DNA from: Lutibacter oricola
Lineage (GTDB): Bacteria > Bacteroidota > Bacteroidia > Flavobacteriales > Flavobacteriaceae
Assembly: GCF_900106565.1 (NCBI RefSeq)
Contig: NZ_FNNJ01000001.1
Span: forward strand, 930,001 to 994,000
DNA: 64,000 nucleotides
Reading direction: 5' to 3'
Each line of letters opens with the position of its first letter. Positions within the stretch are counted from its first letter, which is position 1. Positions 9,118 to 18,876 of this stretch are shown in pieces. The notes under the pieces are model-generated. The model saw only the letters and a program-made list of their open reading frames with translations, had not been told where the DNA came from and did not search any database. The position numbers were made by a program, and so were the translations under genes.

Positions 9118-9843
9118 ATGAAAGCTATTATTATATTTTATATTAAGTTAATTTTAGGGGGTATCTATAGGTGTATTGAGCATATTATTTTAATAAATAA
9201 GTTTAGACTTAAATTTTTCAAAAAAGGTGTTCGAATACAGAAAAAAGTTTCTTTGAATAATCAAACAGTTTTAAAAGGTAAAAATATTATTTACAGTAAT
9301 GCTAAAATTAAAAATGCTCATGTTGGTTTAGCATCATATATTGGTCCAAAAACAAATATTAATTACACTTATGTTGGTCGGTTTTGTTCAATTGGGCCTA
9401 GAGTTAGAGTTATTCAGGGGATGCATCCATCCAAAAAATTTGTAAGTACCCACCCAAGTTTTTTTTCTATAGATAAACAATGTGGATTTACATTTGTAAG
9501 TGAGACGATTTTTGAAGAATATAAGTATTCTGAAAAACAAAAAGAATATTATGTTGACATTGGATCAGATGTGTGGATTGGAGGGGATGCTACAATTTTG
9601 GCAGGTGTTTCAATTGGACATGGAGCAATAATTGCTAGTAATTCAAATATTGTTAAGAGTATTCCTCCATATGAAATCTGGGGAGGTAATCCAGCTAGAT
9701 TTATTCGAAAACGCTTTACAGATGAAGAAATTGAAAGATTGTTAGAAGTTAGATGGTGGGATAAATCTTTTACCCAAATAGAATTAGATTCTATTAAATT
9801 TGAGAATATAGAAAGTTTTTTAAACGATACTTCTGAATTTTAA
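9118..9843 (+). CDS. CatB-like hexapeptide acyltransferase
   Basis: The 241-residue protein is a left-handed beta-helix acyltransferase of the CatB-related (xenobiotic acetyltransferase-like) group. It shows YVGRFCSIGPRVRVIQGMHP, then a loop, then DVWIGGDATILAGVSIGHGAIIASNSNIVK and the terminal WGGNPARFIRKRF. The GMHP His is the likely catalytic residue. The N-terminus has a hydrophobic stretch that may associate with the membrane. In this setting it is a candidate O-acetyltransferase for the surface polysaccharide, not a drug-resistance enzyme. Confidence 0.78.
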   Translation: MKAIIIFYIKLILGGIYRCIEHIILINKFRLKFFKKGVRIQKKVSLNNQTVLKGKNIIYSNAKIKNAHVGLASYIGPKTNINYTYVGRFCSIGPRVRVIQGMHPSKKFVSTHPSFFSIDKQCGFTFVSETIFEEYKYSEKQKEYYVDIGSDVWIGGDATILAGVSIGHGAIIASNSNIVKSIPPYEIWGGNPARFIRKRFTDEEIERLLEVRWWDKSFTQIELDSIKFENIESFLNDTSEF

Positions 9844-9855
9844 TATTTTACACTT

Positions 9856-11115
9856 GTGAAAAAGATAGATTCTAAAATGAGTAAATCAGGTTTATTTGCT
9901 AAAATATCTAAGATTACTATAATTAATCTTTTGGCTCAATTAATATCAGTAATTGGCTTTAGTATTAATTCAAAATTGTATGGAGCAGAAGTTATTGGAG
10001 GTTTTGTAGTTGTTTTATCTTATTCTTCTATTATTTCTATTTTGTCTACAGGGTATTTAGAGCAAAGTTTTTTTGTAAAAAAAAATGAAGGGCTCTACAA
10101 GTATTTGATGATAAGTATTCTGTATTTGTCTACACTAGTTACTCTAGCTTCTAGTGTTTTTTTATATGTTTTAAATGTTTCGTATATATTTTTTATTGCA
10201 ATAAATATTTTTTCAGAATCAATGTTAAAAACAATAACATCTTATAATATAGCTAATAATAAAATTTTATTTATTTCTTATTCAAGGTTAGTTTTAGCAC
10301 CAATTATACCTGGTTTATATTTTGTTTTTTATAAAATGTTTGGAGCTGAAGAAATTTATTTAATATTAATTAGTAGTTGTTGTAACCTTTTATTTGCAAT
10401 AATAATTACAATAGTTACCTTAAATTCATTTAAAATTAAATTTAAGTTTTATGAGTTGTTTAAATTTAAAATCTATAACTTATTAATAAAAAGATATTTT
10501 AAATTTGTTAAATATAGTATGACAGGTGAGTTAATGAGAACTATAGCATTTAGAGGTCCTACAATTGTTTTAGAAAAATATTTTGGTAAAGAAGTTGCTG
10601 GGTTTTACGGTATTGCAAATAGAATTGTATTAATGCCTATTTTAATTTTTGTAGGTACTGTTAGTCAAATTTATATAGAAAGAATTTCTAATTTTAAAAA
10701 GCAAAATAAAAAGATAATGATTCTTACTGCTAATTTATTGAAATTATTATCTATTGCAACCATTATAGGCTTTAGTATTTATTTTGTTTTTGGTAAATGG
10801 ATGATAAATATTTTATTAGGAAATGAATTTGAAGAAGTGTATTATGTTATTATTTCATTGTTGCCATATGCCTTAGCCATAATAGTATTTAATCCTATTT
10901 TTAGTGTTTATTCAGTGTTTGAAAAACAAGAGTTTTTATTTAAAATGAAAGCGGGAATCTTATGTTTATCGATAATTTCTTTTTCAATTGCAATTATTCT
11001 TAATAATTATATATTAGGATTATCTTTGTTTTCACTTTCAATATTTGTAGTATATGTATTGTATGGTGTGAAATCTTTAAAAATTATTAAAAAATATGAT
11101 AAAAAAAATAATTAA
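9856..11115 (+). CDS. Wzx-type polysaccharide flippase
   Basis: This highly hydrophobic 419-residue protein has about twelve predicted membrane segments spaced through its length and fits the polysaccharide synthesis/MATE-like flippase family. It would move the undecaprenyl-linked repeat unit across the inner membrane. The start is GTG at 9856; ATG at 9877 (MSKSGLFAKI) is an equally good in-frame alternative. It is among the most AT-rich genes of the window, as is common for Wzx genes. It overlaps the next acyltransferase by 20 bases. There is no symbol-level similarity I can claim. Confidence 0.8.
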   Translation: MKKIDSKMSKSGLFAKISKITIINLLAQLISVIGFSINSKLYGAEVIGGFVVVLSYSSIISILSTGYLEQSFFVKKNEGLYKYLMISILYLSTLVTLASSVFLYVLNVSYIFFIAINIFSESMLKTITSYNIANNKILFISYSRLVLAPIIPGLYFVFYKMFGAEEIYLILISSCCNLLFAIIITIVTLNSFKIKFKFYELFKFKIYNLLIKRYFKFVKYSMTGELMRTIAFRGPTIVLEKYFGKEVAGFYGIANRIVLMPILIFVGTVSQIYIERISNFKKQNKKIMILTANLLKLLSIATIIGFSIYFVFGKWMINILLGNEFEEVYYVIISLLPYALAIIVFNPIFSVYSVFEKQEFLFKMKAGILCLSIISFSIAIILNNYILGLSLFSLSIFVVYVLYGVKSLKIIKKYDKKNN

Positions 11116-11773
11116 GTATTTATATAATAATTTGAAAGGAATAAAAGTAGATTTTAATTCTAAAATACCACTAAATATTATAGTGAAAGATAAAGATTCA
11201 AGATATCCAGTTTCAATTGTAAACTCTACATTTAACAATACTAGTTTTGGTTTAGGTTGTAAATTAAATAATTGCTTATGCTTAGGTGAAGTTCAATTAG
11301 GAAGATTTGTTTCAATATTTGGTCCTGGTACAGTGTTGAGTGCTATTAAAGGGCATATTAAAATTGGAAGTTTTTGTTCTATTGGTCAAAATGTTAGTAT
11401 TCAAGAGTCATATCATAATTATAATAATGTGTCAAGTTATTTAATTGGGAAGAATATTTTGAAAGATAATGATAGTGATGATTTCATTAGTAAAGGGAAT
11501 ATTATTATTGAAGAAGATGTATGGATTGGTTCAAATTCGATAATTCTTTCAGGAGTTAGAATAGGACGAGGTTCAGTTATTGCTGCGGGATCAATAGTTA
11601 CAAAAAATGTTCCAAGATATTCAATTTACGGAGGAAATCCAGCAAAGGAGATAAAGAAAAGGTTTGAAAATTCTAAAATTGATATTATTGAACAAAGTAA
11701 ATGGTGGGAATGGGAAGTTAATAAGATTATTGAAAATAAGGATTTTTTCTATAATAAAAGTAATATAAATTAG
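11096..11773 (+). CDS. Hexapeptide-repeat acyltransferase
   Basis: This 225-residue left-handed beta-helix acyltransferase has repeats such as VQLGRFVSIFGPG, IKIGSFCSIGQNVSI and DVWIGSNSIILSGVRIGRGSVIAAGSIVTK, ending with the standard YGGNPAKEIKKRF. A His in QESYHNYNN is the candidate catalytic base. The gene starts inside the end of the flippase gene, which suggests coupled translation. It probably acylates a sugar of the polymer; acyl group and target are unknown. Confidence 0.78.
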   Translation: MIKKIIKYLYNNLKGIKVDFNSKIPLNIIVKDKDSRYPVSIVNSTFNNTSFGLGCKLNNCLCLGEVQLGRFVSIFGPGTVLSAIKGHIKIGSFCSIGQNVSIQESYHNYNNVSSYLIGKNILKDNDSDDFISKGNIIIEEDVWIGSNSIILSGVRIGRGSVIAAGSIVTKNVPRYSIYGGNPAKEIKKRFENSKIDIIEQSKWWEWEVNKIIENKDFFYNKSNIN

Positions 11774-11778
11774 TTTTT

Positions 11779-12927
11779 ATGGAACGTAGAGTTATGGTTT
11801 TTGATAACCTAATTGTAGGGCATCATTTAGAATATATAAATCATTTATATAATATTGCTTTAAAAAAACAGAATCACAAGTTTATTTTTGTTGTACCAAA
11901 AGAATTTGTAAATATTAAAGATAAATTTAATTGGAATGATTCATCAAATATTGAATTTGATTACTTATCATCTAGAGAACTAATTAAATGTAACAATGTA
12001 AACTTATTTATTGGAGCTTATTATAAGTCTAGATTAGTAAAAAGAAAGCTTAAGGAGCATAATTGTAGTTCTTTGTTTTTGATTATGATAATGCAATTTC
12101 TACCATTTATAGCTTTTATGTTAAATGCAAGAGTGAAAATTTCAGGAATTATATACGCTGTTTATTTATATAAATGGAAGGAGTCAAATTTTATAATTAA
12201 AATGTTTAATATTTTTAAATATTTAATTATTGGGAGAGCAAAAGTTTTTGAGTCAGTATTTGTTTTAAATGATAATTCTTCTGCAAACTATTTTAATCAC
12301 CTTTATAAAACTAGCAAATTTAAAAATTTACCAGACCCTTTTATTCCAATAAAAAATGACGGGTTGTTAGATATTAGAAATGAATATAATATCTCAAATG
12401 AAAAAAAAATATACATTCATTTTGGTGATTTGACAGAAAGAAAAGGAACTCTAACGATACTAAAATCAATAGAATTTTTAACGAAAGAAGAAGGGAAACA
12501 AAACTGTTTTATTTTTGCTGGACGAATTTCAAAAGATATAAAAGAAGAATTTAGTGAGCTTTTAAAAAGAATAAATTTAAGAGTACAAATTTTGGTCTTT
12601 GATGAGTTTTGTAGTTATGAATTTTTAGGTGCACTTTGTAGAGCTTCTAATTATATTTTAATACCTTATTCTAATATTTCTCAAAGTAGTGGTGTATTGG
12701 GGTATGCTGCTCAATTTGGCAGGCCTGTAGTTGGTCCAAAACAGGGCTTGTTAGGTAAACTGATACGTAAAAATAAACTGGGATATACACTAGAAAAAGT
12801 TGATGAAAATTATTTGTCAGATTTTTATAAAAGTAATTACACATATAAACCAAATAAAAGTAATTATTTAATTGAAAATAATGTGGAATCTTTTACTAAA
12901 TGTATTATAGAAAATTTTATAGAATAG
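11779..12927 (+). CDS. GT4-like glycosyltransferase
   Basis: The 382-residue protein has a GT-B fold pattern. Its second domain begins with IHFGDLTERKGTLTIL near residue 215 and includes IPYSNISQSSGVLGYAAQFGRPVV near residues 295-318, the region that holds the nucleotide-sugar contact in GT4 enzymes. The N-terminal HHLEYINHL matches the acceptor-side start of such enzymes. It is probably a cytoplasmic repeat-unit glycosyltransferase. Linkage and donor are not readable. Confidence 0.75.
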   Translation: MERRVMVFDNLIVGHHLEYINHLYNIALKKQNHKFIFVVPKEFVNIKDKFNWNDSSNIEFDYLSSRELIKCNNVNLFIGAYYKSRLVKRKLKEHNCSSLFLIMIMQFLPFIAFMLNARVKISGIIYAVYLYKWKESNFIIKMFNIFKYLIIGRAKVFESVFVLNDNSSANYFNHLYKTSKFKNLPDPFIPIKNDGLLDIRNEYNISNEKKIYIHFGDLTERKGTLTILKSIEFLTKEEGKQNCFIFAGRISKDIKEEFSELLKRINLRVQILVFDEFCSYEFLGALCRASNYILIPYSNISQSSGVLGYAAQFGRPVVGPKQGLLGKLIRKNKLGYTLEKVDENYLSDFYKSNYTYKPNKSNYLIENNVESFTKCIIENFIE

Positions 12928-12947
12928 TTACTAAGGTCTGAATCTGA

Positions 12948-14210
12948 ATGTTAGGGGTATTAAAAAATAGAGATAAAAATAAGCATTATAGTTTACAACT
13001 TGAGATAGGTTTAGCTTTAATACTTATAGGTATGCCCTTAGGAACCGCAATTAGAAATGTGCTTCCAAATCTGGAATTAGTAAATTTTATTATGTTTTTA
13101 AGTTTTCTATTAGTAATAGATTATAAAAACTTAATTAATTTAAAGCTGCCATTTTTAAGCTTCTGGTTTATTATATTAATTATTTTTCAAATTATTGAAA
13201 TTTTATATGCTACTATAGAGAAGGTAAATGATTTTTATTTTTATCATATTTATTTAATATTAATTTTAATTGGGTTGTCTACACAAAGTAGAACCAAAAC
13301 ATTTTATAGTTTTTTAAGGATTATTTTTTACTTTAGTGGGTTTATTTCCTTTGTTGTTTTCTATCAAGCAACCTTAGGGTTAACTCAATTGATTGGTGGA
13401 GGGTATGTTGGAACAGGTAGACTATGGCTAGTAGAAGGAGGGGACCCAATAAATATGGCGCGGGCTCTTTTGGTTAATATAATAGTAGTCATGGTTTATA
13501 AAGGGAATTCACCCTTTGAAAAAATAATGAGATATGTGTTTTTGGTAACAAGCATAATAGGTCTTCTTGGTTTTGGTACTCGGTCATCTATTGTAGTTTC
13601 AATAATTGTTTTCACTCTATTTTTATGGAATAAGCAAATCTTGAAAATTACCACTACAAAAGATTTTTTCCGTATTGTTTCATATGTTTTTTTAATAACA
13701 TTGGTGTTAATTTTTCTGTATTTGAAAAATGATTTTTTTTCGCAAAAGGTTGATTACATTATAGAAGCAGTTGAAAGAGGTGTTGCAACATATTTTTTAG
13801 GAAATTCAAATTTAGGAGTTGATGGTTCAACAATTGTTAGATATAGAACATTTAATAAAGCTTTAGAAATTATGCGTAATGATTTTGAATTTCATAATTT
13901 TGTTTTTGGAAATGGATATATGGGGTTTTACATTGATATACCTCTAATTCAAGTTTTTTTTGATCTAGGTATTTTTGGTTTTATTTATTTTATTTTCACA
14001 ATAGTTTTCCCATTTAAAAGTAATGTTTTTAAAACGCGATTTAATGATGTTTATTTGTTTATTAAGTTATTTTGTGTGCAAATTTTATTTGATCAATTTT
14101 TTACTGGGTTACCATATTACTATACACAATTTGTGCCAATAATAATTTTGTTATTTGTTTCTAAAAGAAGGTTGTTAAATCAAAAAAAAACGGAATTTAA
14201 TTTAAAATAA
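12948..14210 (+). CDS. Wzy-type O-antigen/capsule polymerase
   Basis: This is a 420-residue integral membrane protein with about ten hydrophobic segments and a polar, presumably periplasmic, loop around residues 280-330 (containing GVDGSTIVRYRTF). That layout fits the O-antigen polymerase/ligase (Wzy/WaaL) superfamily. It would polymerise flipped repeat units in the periplasm. Conservation at sequence level is low in this family, so the call rests on topology and on the flippase, glycosyltransferase and priming genes nearby. Confidence 0.72.
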   Translation: MLGVLKNRDKNKHYSLQLEIGLALILIGMPLGTAIRNVLPNLELVNFIMFLSFLLVIDYKNLINLKLPFLSFWFIILIIFQIIEILYATIEKVNDFYFYHIYLILILIGLSTQSRTKTFYSFLRIIFYFSGFISFVVFYQATLGLTQLIGGGYVGTGRLWLVEGGDPINMARALLVNIIVVMVYKGNSPFEKIMRYVFLVTSIIGLLGFGTRSSIVVSIIVFTLFLWNKQILKITTTKDFFRIVSYVFLITLVLIFLYLKNDFFSQKVDYIIEAVERGVATYFLGNSNLGVDGSTIVRYRTFNKALEIMRNDFEFHNFVFGNGYMGFYIDIPLIQVFFDLGIFGFIYFIFTIVFPFKSNVFKTRFNDVYLFIKLFCVQILFDQFFTGLPYYYTQFVPIIILLFVSKRRLLNQKKTEFNLK

Positions 14211-14216
14211 AATAAA

Positions 14217-15245
14217 ATGAATTTGTTTATATTTCCGGCTATAGCTTCTTTTTCAGGAGGGTATGAGATTGCCGTTTATCATGCGTATAAAAAATTAAAA
14301 CCTAAAGAGGAAGATGTTGTTATCTGGTATACAAATTCTACTGAAATTCCTTTTTTAAGAGAGCAAGATATAGTTTTACCACAGGCAAGCTTAAAATCAA
14401 TAAAAAACATAAAAAATATATTATCTGGTAGGTTTAGTAAAGAGTTGTCAGTAAATGATTTAATTTTTCTAAAAAAATATGATTTTAATAATATTCATTG
14501 TGATGAAGTTGTTTTTTATAGAGCATTAAGAACGTTGTTTCCAGATAAATTAATAAATGTTCGTTTTCATAATTGTTTTAGTAGAATTTTACATAGAAAG
14601 GAACTTCTAAACATTAAACTAGATTTTAGATTTTGGTTAAAAATGAAGGTGTTGGCTATGTTAGAAAGAAAAATTTTTAGGGATAAAAATATCTATAAAA
14701 TATTTTTATCTGATGAGGATAGAGATTATTATAAAGCTAATATCGGAAATAATTATGATTCTGAGGTTTGGAGCTTTAAAATTGATTTAGAGAAAATGAA
14801 TGCTAACCGAAAAAACTATGTTCTGAAGAATAAGATAGTTTGGTTTGGAGGAATTGAATCTCATAAAAAGAAATCTGTAGAATGGTTTGTTACTAAAGTT
14901 TTTCCTGAAATTAAGAATCATTATCCAAAAATGGAGTTTCATTTGTATGGCAGAGGGACCGAAGATTTTAATTTACCACAAAAAAGCATTTTTGGCCACG
15001 GGTTTTATTTAAAGGAAGATTTTCCTTTTTCAACCGAAGCATTATACATTAACCCTGATCTAATAGGTGGAGGTGTAAAACTAAAGCTTTCAACTTATTT
15101 AGAAGAAGGGATTCCTTTTATAAGTACTCCATTTGGTTTTGAAGGTTATAAAAAAGAATTAAGAGACGATAAATATTGTTTTGTTGAAGAAGATAGTAAC
15201 TGGGTCGAAAAAATTATTTCAATTTTTGATGTTGATTTAAATTAA
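14217..15245 (+). CDS. Glycosyltransferase (GT-B type)
   Basis: The 342-residue protein has a C-terminal half typical of GT4-like enzymes: KIVWFGGIESHKKKSVEWF, then NPDLIGGGVKLKLSTYLEEG near residues 278-297, and IPFISTPFGFEGY. The N-terminal half is unusual and short, with FPAIASFSGGYEIAVYHAY. It likely adds a repeat-unit sugar. It follows the polymerase by six bases and precedes an acetyltransferase gene, in the same orientation. Confidence 0.72.
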   Translation: MNLFIFPAIASFSGGYEIAVYHAYKKLKPKEEDVVIWYTNSTEIPFLREQDIVLPQASLKSIKNIKNILSGRFSKELSVNDLIFLKKYDFNNIHCDEVVFYRALRTLFPDKLINVRFHNCFSRILHRKELLNIKLDFRFWLKMKVLAMLERKIFRDKNIYKIFLSDEDRDYYKANIGNNYDSEVWSFKIDLEKMNANRKNYVLKNKIVWFGGIESHKKKSVEWFVTKVFPEIKNHYPKMEFHLYGRGTEDFNLPQKSIFGHGFYLKEDFPFSTEALYINPDLIGGGVKLKLSTYLEEGIPFISTPFGFEGYKKELRDDKYCFVEEDSNWVEKIISIFDVDLN

Positions 15246-15260
15246 TAATTAAAATTTAAT

Positions 15261-15812
15261 ATGAAAGCTAATCTCGAATTATTTGATAATTCTACTTTTT
15301 GTAAAGGAGCAAGTAAAATAAAGCAAATTACTTGGTTGGTATTAAATGCAATATTTATTAAGTCTTCTTGGTTACCGTTTATGGGAGTTAAGGCTTTTTT
15401 ATTGAGATTGTTTGGAGCCAAAATAGGAAAAGGGTTGGTAATAAAACCAGCTGTTAATATTAAATTTCCTTGGAAATTAACAATTGGAGACAATGTTTGG
15501 TTAGGAGAAAGTATTTGGATAGATAATTTAGATGAAGTTAAAATAGGAAGTAATGTTTGTATTTCTCAAGGAGCAATGTTGCTAACCGGAAATCATGATT
15601 ATACTTTAACTACCTTTGACTATAAAAATGCTCCGATTGTAATTGAAGAAGGAGTATGGATTGGAGCAAAAACAGTAGTTTGTCCAGGAGTAATTTGTAA
15701 ATCCCATAGCATATTAGTAGTTGGGTCAATTGCTACAAAAAATTTAGCAGAGTTTACAATTTATCAAGGAAATCCAGCAAAAGAAATTCGAAAAAGAAAA
15801 CTAAAAAAGTAA
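15261..15812 (+). CDS. WcaF-family polysaccharide O-acetyltransferase
   Basis: The 183-residue protein matches the WcaF/colanic acid acetyltransferase group of left-handed beta-helix enzymes. An N-terminal segment (ITWLVLNAIFIKSSWLPF) precedes the first coil, followed by KLTIGDNVWLGESIWIDNL, GSNVCISQGAMLLTGNHDY with the catalytic-type His, and GVWIGAKTVVCPGV. It ends with the YQGNPAKEIRKRK signature. Within this locus it is the acyltransferase with the clearest link to extracellular polysaccharide modification. Confidence 0.83.
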   Translation: MKANLELFDNSTFCKGASKIKQITWLVLNAIFIKSSWLPFMGVKAFLLRLFGAKIGKGLVIKPAVNIKFPWKLTIGDNVWLGESIWIDNLDEVKIGSNVCISQGAMLLTGNHDYTLTTFDYKNAPIVIEEGVWIGAKTVVCPGVICKSHSILVVGSIATKNLAEFTIYQGNPAKEIRKRKLKK

Positions 15813-15816
15813 GTTA

Positions 15817-16581
15817 ATGAAGGTTTCTATTATAACCATTGTTTTTAATAATGAAGATTGTATTGACAACTGTTTAAATTCAGTAAAAAATCAAACATAT
15901 ATAAATATTGAACATATTGTAATTGATGGTGGTTCAATCGACAGAACATTAGATAGAATAGAACCTTATAAAAACAGCTTAGGTTATTTTATTTCTGAAA
16001 AAGATTCAGGCTTGTACAATGCCTTAAACAAAGGAATTAAAAAGGCTACAGGAGATGTGATTGGAATTTTACATTCTGATGATGTTTTTTATAGTACAGA
16101 TAGTATTGAAAAAGTAGTTAAAGTATTTCAATCCAAAAATGCTGATATTGTTTATGCAAATGGAATGTACGTTGAAAGAGATGACACAAACAAAGTAAAA
16201 AGAATTTATAAATCGAAGCCATTTAAAAGAAGATATCTAAATTTCGGATGGATTCCATTACATACTACTATTTTTGTAAAAAAAGAAGTATTTAAATATG
16301 AAGGAATGTACAATGAGTCTTATAGCATAGCAAGTGATTATGATATTTCATTAAGGTGGTTTAAAAATAGAGAATTAAAAAAAGTGTTTTTAAATGAATG
16401 GTTGGTGAAAATGAGGTTAGGAGGTAAAAGTACCACAGCATCACTACAAAAAAGAAAATCAACAGAAGATTTAGAAATTATAAAAAAACATAAATTACTA
16501 GGGGGAATTACTCTGTTATTTAAAATAGCAAGAAAAGTCCCACAGTATGTTTTACCTAGAATAATAACATATAAAGTATAA
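15817..16581 (+). CDS. Family 2 glycosyltransferase
   Basis: This is a compact GT2 enzyme of 254 residues. It opens with VSIITIVFNNEDCI, has the IDGGSIDRT donor-site motif near residue 37 and the metal-binding HSDDV motif near residue 86, followed by the acceptor-side WIPLHTTIFVKK segment. Similar short GT2 proteins often lie just before GDP-sugar genes in polysaccharide loci. It ends 34 bases before gmd. The transferred sugar is unknown; fucose or mannose is possible because of the neighbours, but this is only inference. Confidence 0.85.
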   Translation: MKVSIITIVFNNEDCIDNCLNSVKNQTYINIEHIVIDGGSIDRTLDRIEPYKNSLGYFISEKDSGLYNALNKGIKKATGDVIGILHSDDVFYSTDSIEKVVKVFQSKNADIVYANGMYVERDDTNKVKRIYKSKPFKRRYLNFGWIPLHTTIFVKKEVFKYEGMYNESYSIASDYDISLRWFKNRELKKVFLNEWLVKMRLGGKSTTASLQKRKSTEDLEIIKKHKLLGGITLLFKIARKVPQYVLPRIITYKV

Positions 16582-16615
16582 AAAACGTTATTTTTGACAA
16601 AAATTTAAGTAGAGT

Positions 16616-17749
16616 ATGAAAAACAAGGTAGCATTAATCACAGGGATTACGGGTCAAGATGGATCTTATTTAGCAGAATTGTTATTAGAAAAAGGATATA
16701 TAGTACATGGTATAAAGAGAAGATCTTCATTGTTTAATACAGATCGTATAGATCATTTATATCAAGATCCTCACGACCCAGATCAACGATTGAAATTGCA
16801 TTATGGAGACTTAACAGACTCAATGAATTTGACTCGAATTATCCAAGAGGCACAACCAGATGAGATATATAATTTAGGGGCCATGTCGCATGTTGCTGTT
16901 TCATTTGATACTCCTGAATATGTTGGGAATGTTGACGGATTGGGTACTTTAAGAATTTTAGAAGCAGTTAGAATTTTAGGATTAGAAAAGAAAACTAGAA
17001 TTTATCAAGCATCGACTTCAGAATTATATGGGGGTATGCCTGAGAATAAAAATGAAAGAGGTTTTTATGATGAATCTTCACCGTTTTATCCGCGTTCACC
17101 ATACGGTGTAGCAAAAATATATGGTTTTTGGATAACTAAAAATTATCGTGAAGCTTATGATATGTTTGCATGTAATGGTATTTTATTTAATCATGAATCA
17201 CCAAGAAGAGGAGAAACTTTTGTAACTCGTAAAATTACTCGTGCCGTTGCAAAAATAGCTTTAGGTTTACAAGAGAAAGTATATTTAGGGAATTTAGAAG
17301 CAAAACGTGATTGGGGACATGCTAAAGATTATGTTCGTATGATGTGGATGATTTTACAAGCTGAAAAACCTGAAGATTGGGTAATTGCAACAGGAGTTAC
17401 AACTACGGTACGTGATTTTGTACGTATGGCTTTTGAAGTAGTAGGCATTCAATTAGAATTTAAAGGAGAAGGTGTTGATGAGAAGGCTTACGTTAAAGCT
17501 TGTTCGAATAAAGATTATCAAGTAGAAATTGGTAAAGAAGTTTTGTCTATTGACCCATCTTATTTCCGTCCAACGGAGGTGGATTTATTAATTGGAGATC
17601 CAACAAAAGCAAAAGAGCAATTAGGTTGGGTGCCAGAGCATGACTTAAGAGACTTAGTTCAAGACATGATGGAAGGTGATGTTCAACTTATGAAAAAAGA
17701 CGTTGACTTGTTAAAAGCAGGTCATGAAATATTGAAACAAGCAGAGTAA
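16616..17749 (+). CDS. gmd: GDP-mannose 4,6-dehydratase
   Basis: Gmd converts GDP-D-mannose to GDP-4-keto-6-deoxy-D-mannose, the first committed step to GDP-L-fucose. The 377-residue protein has the NADP-binding motif TGITGQDG at residues 9-16, the characteristic IKRRSS loop, and the YxxxK catalytic pair at Y163 and K167 (YGVAK) after STSELYG. The C-terminal FRPTEVDLL(I)GDP segment is diagnostic of GMD. It is followed five bases later by fcl. Codon use looks less AT-biased than in the glycosyltransferase genes upstream, as expected for a conserved gene. Confidence 0.96.
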   Translation: MKNKVALITGITGQDGSYLAELLLEKGYIVHGIKRRSSLFNTDRIDHLYQDPHDPDQRLKLHYGDLTDSMNLTRIIQEAQPDEIYNLGAMSHVAVSFDTPEYVGNVDGLGTLRILEAVRILGLEKKTRIYQASTSELYGGMPENKNERGFYDESSPFYPRSPYGVAKIYGFWITKNYREAYDMFACNGILFNHESPRRGETFVTRKITRAVAKIALGLQEKVYLGNLEAKRDWGHAKDYVRMMWMILQAEKPEDWVIATGVTTTVRDFVRMAFEVVGIQLEFKGEGVDEKAYVKACSNKDYQVEIGKEVLSIDPSYFRPTEVDLLIGDPTKAKEQLGWVPEHDLRDLVQDMMEGDVQLMKKDVDLLKAGHEILKQAE

Positions 17750-17754
17750 TAGTT

Positions 17755-18837
17755 ATGCAAAAAGATAGTAAAATATATGTTGCAGGGCATAGAGGTTTGG
17801 TAGGTTCTGCAATTGTTAAAAACTTAGAGGCAAAAGGTTATACTAATATAGTCTCTAGAGAGTTAGAGGAACTAGATTTAATTAACCAATCTGCAGTAGA
17901 ATTATTTTTTGAATCTGAAAAACCAGAATATGTTGTGCTGGCAGCAGCTAAAGTTGGTGGTATTGTAGCAAATAATACATATAGAGGAGCATTTATATAT
18001 GAAAATATGCAGATTCAAAATAATGTTATTCATCAATCATATGTTCATGGTGTAAAAAAACTATTGTTTTTGGGTTCTACATGTATTTATCCAAAAATGG
18101 CACCACAACCAATGCCAGAAGATTGTTTATTAACGGATGAATTGGAATATACAAATGAACCTTATGCAATAGCCAAAATTGCAGGGTTAAAAATGTGTGA
18201 ATCATATAACTTGCAGTATGGAACAAATTTTATTTCTGTTATGCCTACAAATTTATATGGGCCAAACGATAATTTTAATTTAGAAACATCACATGTATTA
18301 CCAGCAATGGTTCGAAAAATTCATTTATCTAAATGTTTAGAAGATAATAATTGGGAAGCTATCAGGAAAGATTTATCTTTAAGACCAATTGAAGGAGTTA
18401 ATGGGGGGGCTAGTAAAGAAAATATTATTAATGTTTTTGAAAAGTACGGCATTTTAAATAAAGATGGTGTAACTTTACAATTATGGGGTACAGGTAAACC
18501 AATGAGAGAGTTTTTATGGAGTGAGGATATGGCTGATGCTTGTGTCTATTTATTAGAAAATAGAAATTTTGAAGATATTGTATCTTCAAAAAACAATAAA
18601 GAAATTAAAAATACTCATATTAATATTGGAACAGGAAAAGAAGTTTCAATTAATGAGTTAGCAGATATTATTAAAAGTGAAATTGGTTTTAAAGGAAATT
18701 TAACTTTTGATATAAATAAACCAGATGGTACAATGAGAAAATTAACTGATCCCTCTAAGCTACATTCTCTAGGCTGGAAACATAATATTGAATTGAAAGA
18801 AGGTATTAAGTTAATGTATAAGTATTATTTAAATTAG
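17755..18837 (+). CDS. fcl: GDP-L-fucose synthase
   Basis: Fcl (WcaG) is the bifunctional epimerase-reductase that turns the Gmd product into GDP-L-fucose. The 360-residue SDR-type protein has [11 protein letters not shown] at residues 10-20, the GSTCIYPK motif and the YxxxK pair at Y137 and K141 (PYAIAK), with LYGPNDNF downstream. A segment around residues 195-240 ([15 protein letters not shown]) looks like the longer insertion seen in Bacteroidetes versions. It forms a block with gmd and manC that supplies GDP-L-fucose to the polysaccharide. Confidence 0.95.
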   Translation: MQKDSKIYVAGHRGLVGSAIVKNLEAKGYTNIVSRELEELDLINQSAVELFFESEKPEYVVLAAAKVGGIVANNTYRGAFIYENMQIQNNVIHQSYVHGVKKLLFLGSTCIYPKMAPQPMPEDCLLTDELEYTNEPYAIAKIAGLKMCESYNLQYGTNFISVMPTNLYGPNDNFNLETSHVLPAMVRKIHLSKCLEDNNWEAIRKDLSLRPIEGVNGGASKENIINVFEKYGILNKDGVTLQLWGTGKPMREFLWSEDMADACVYLLENRNFEDIVSSKNNKEIKNTHINIGTGKEVSINELADIIKSEIGFKGNLTFDINKPDGTMRKLTDPSKLHSLGWKHNIELKEGIKLMYKYYLN

Positions 18838-18876
18838 AAATAAATTAACTAATAATATTTTAATAAAATACAATAT

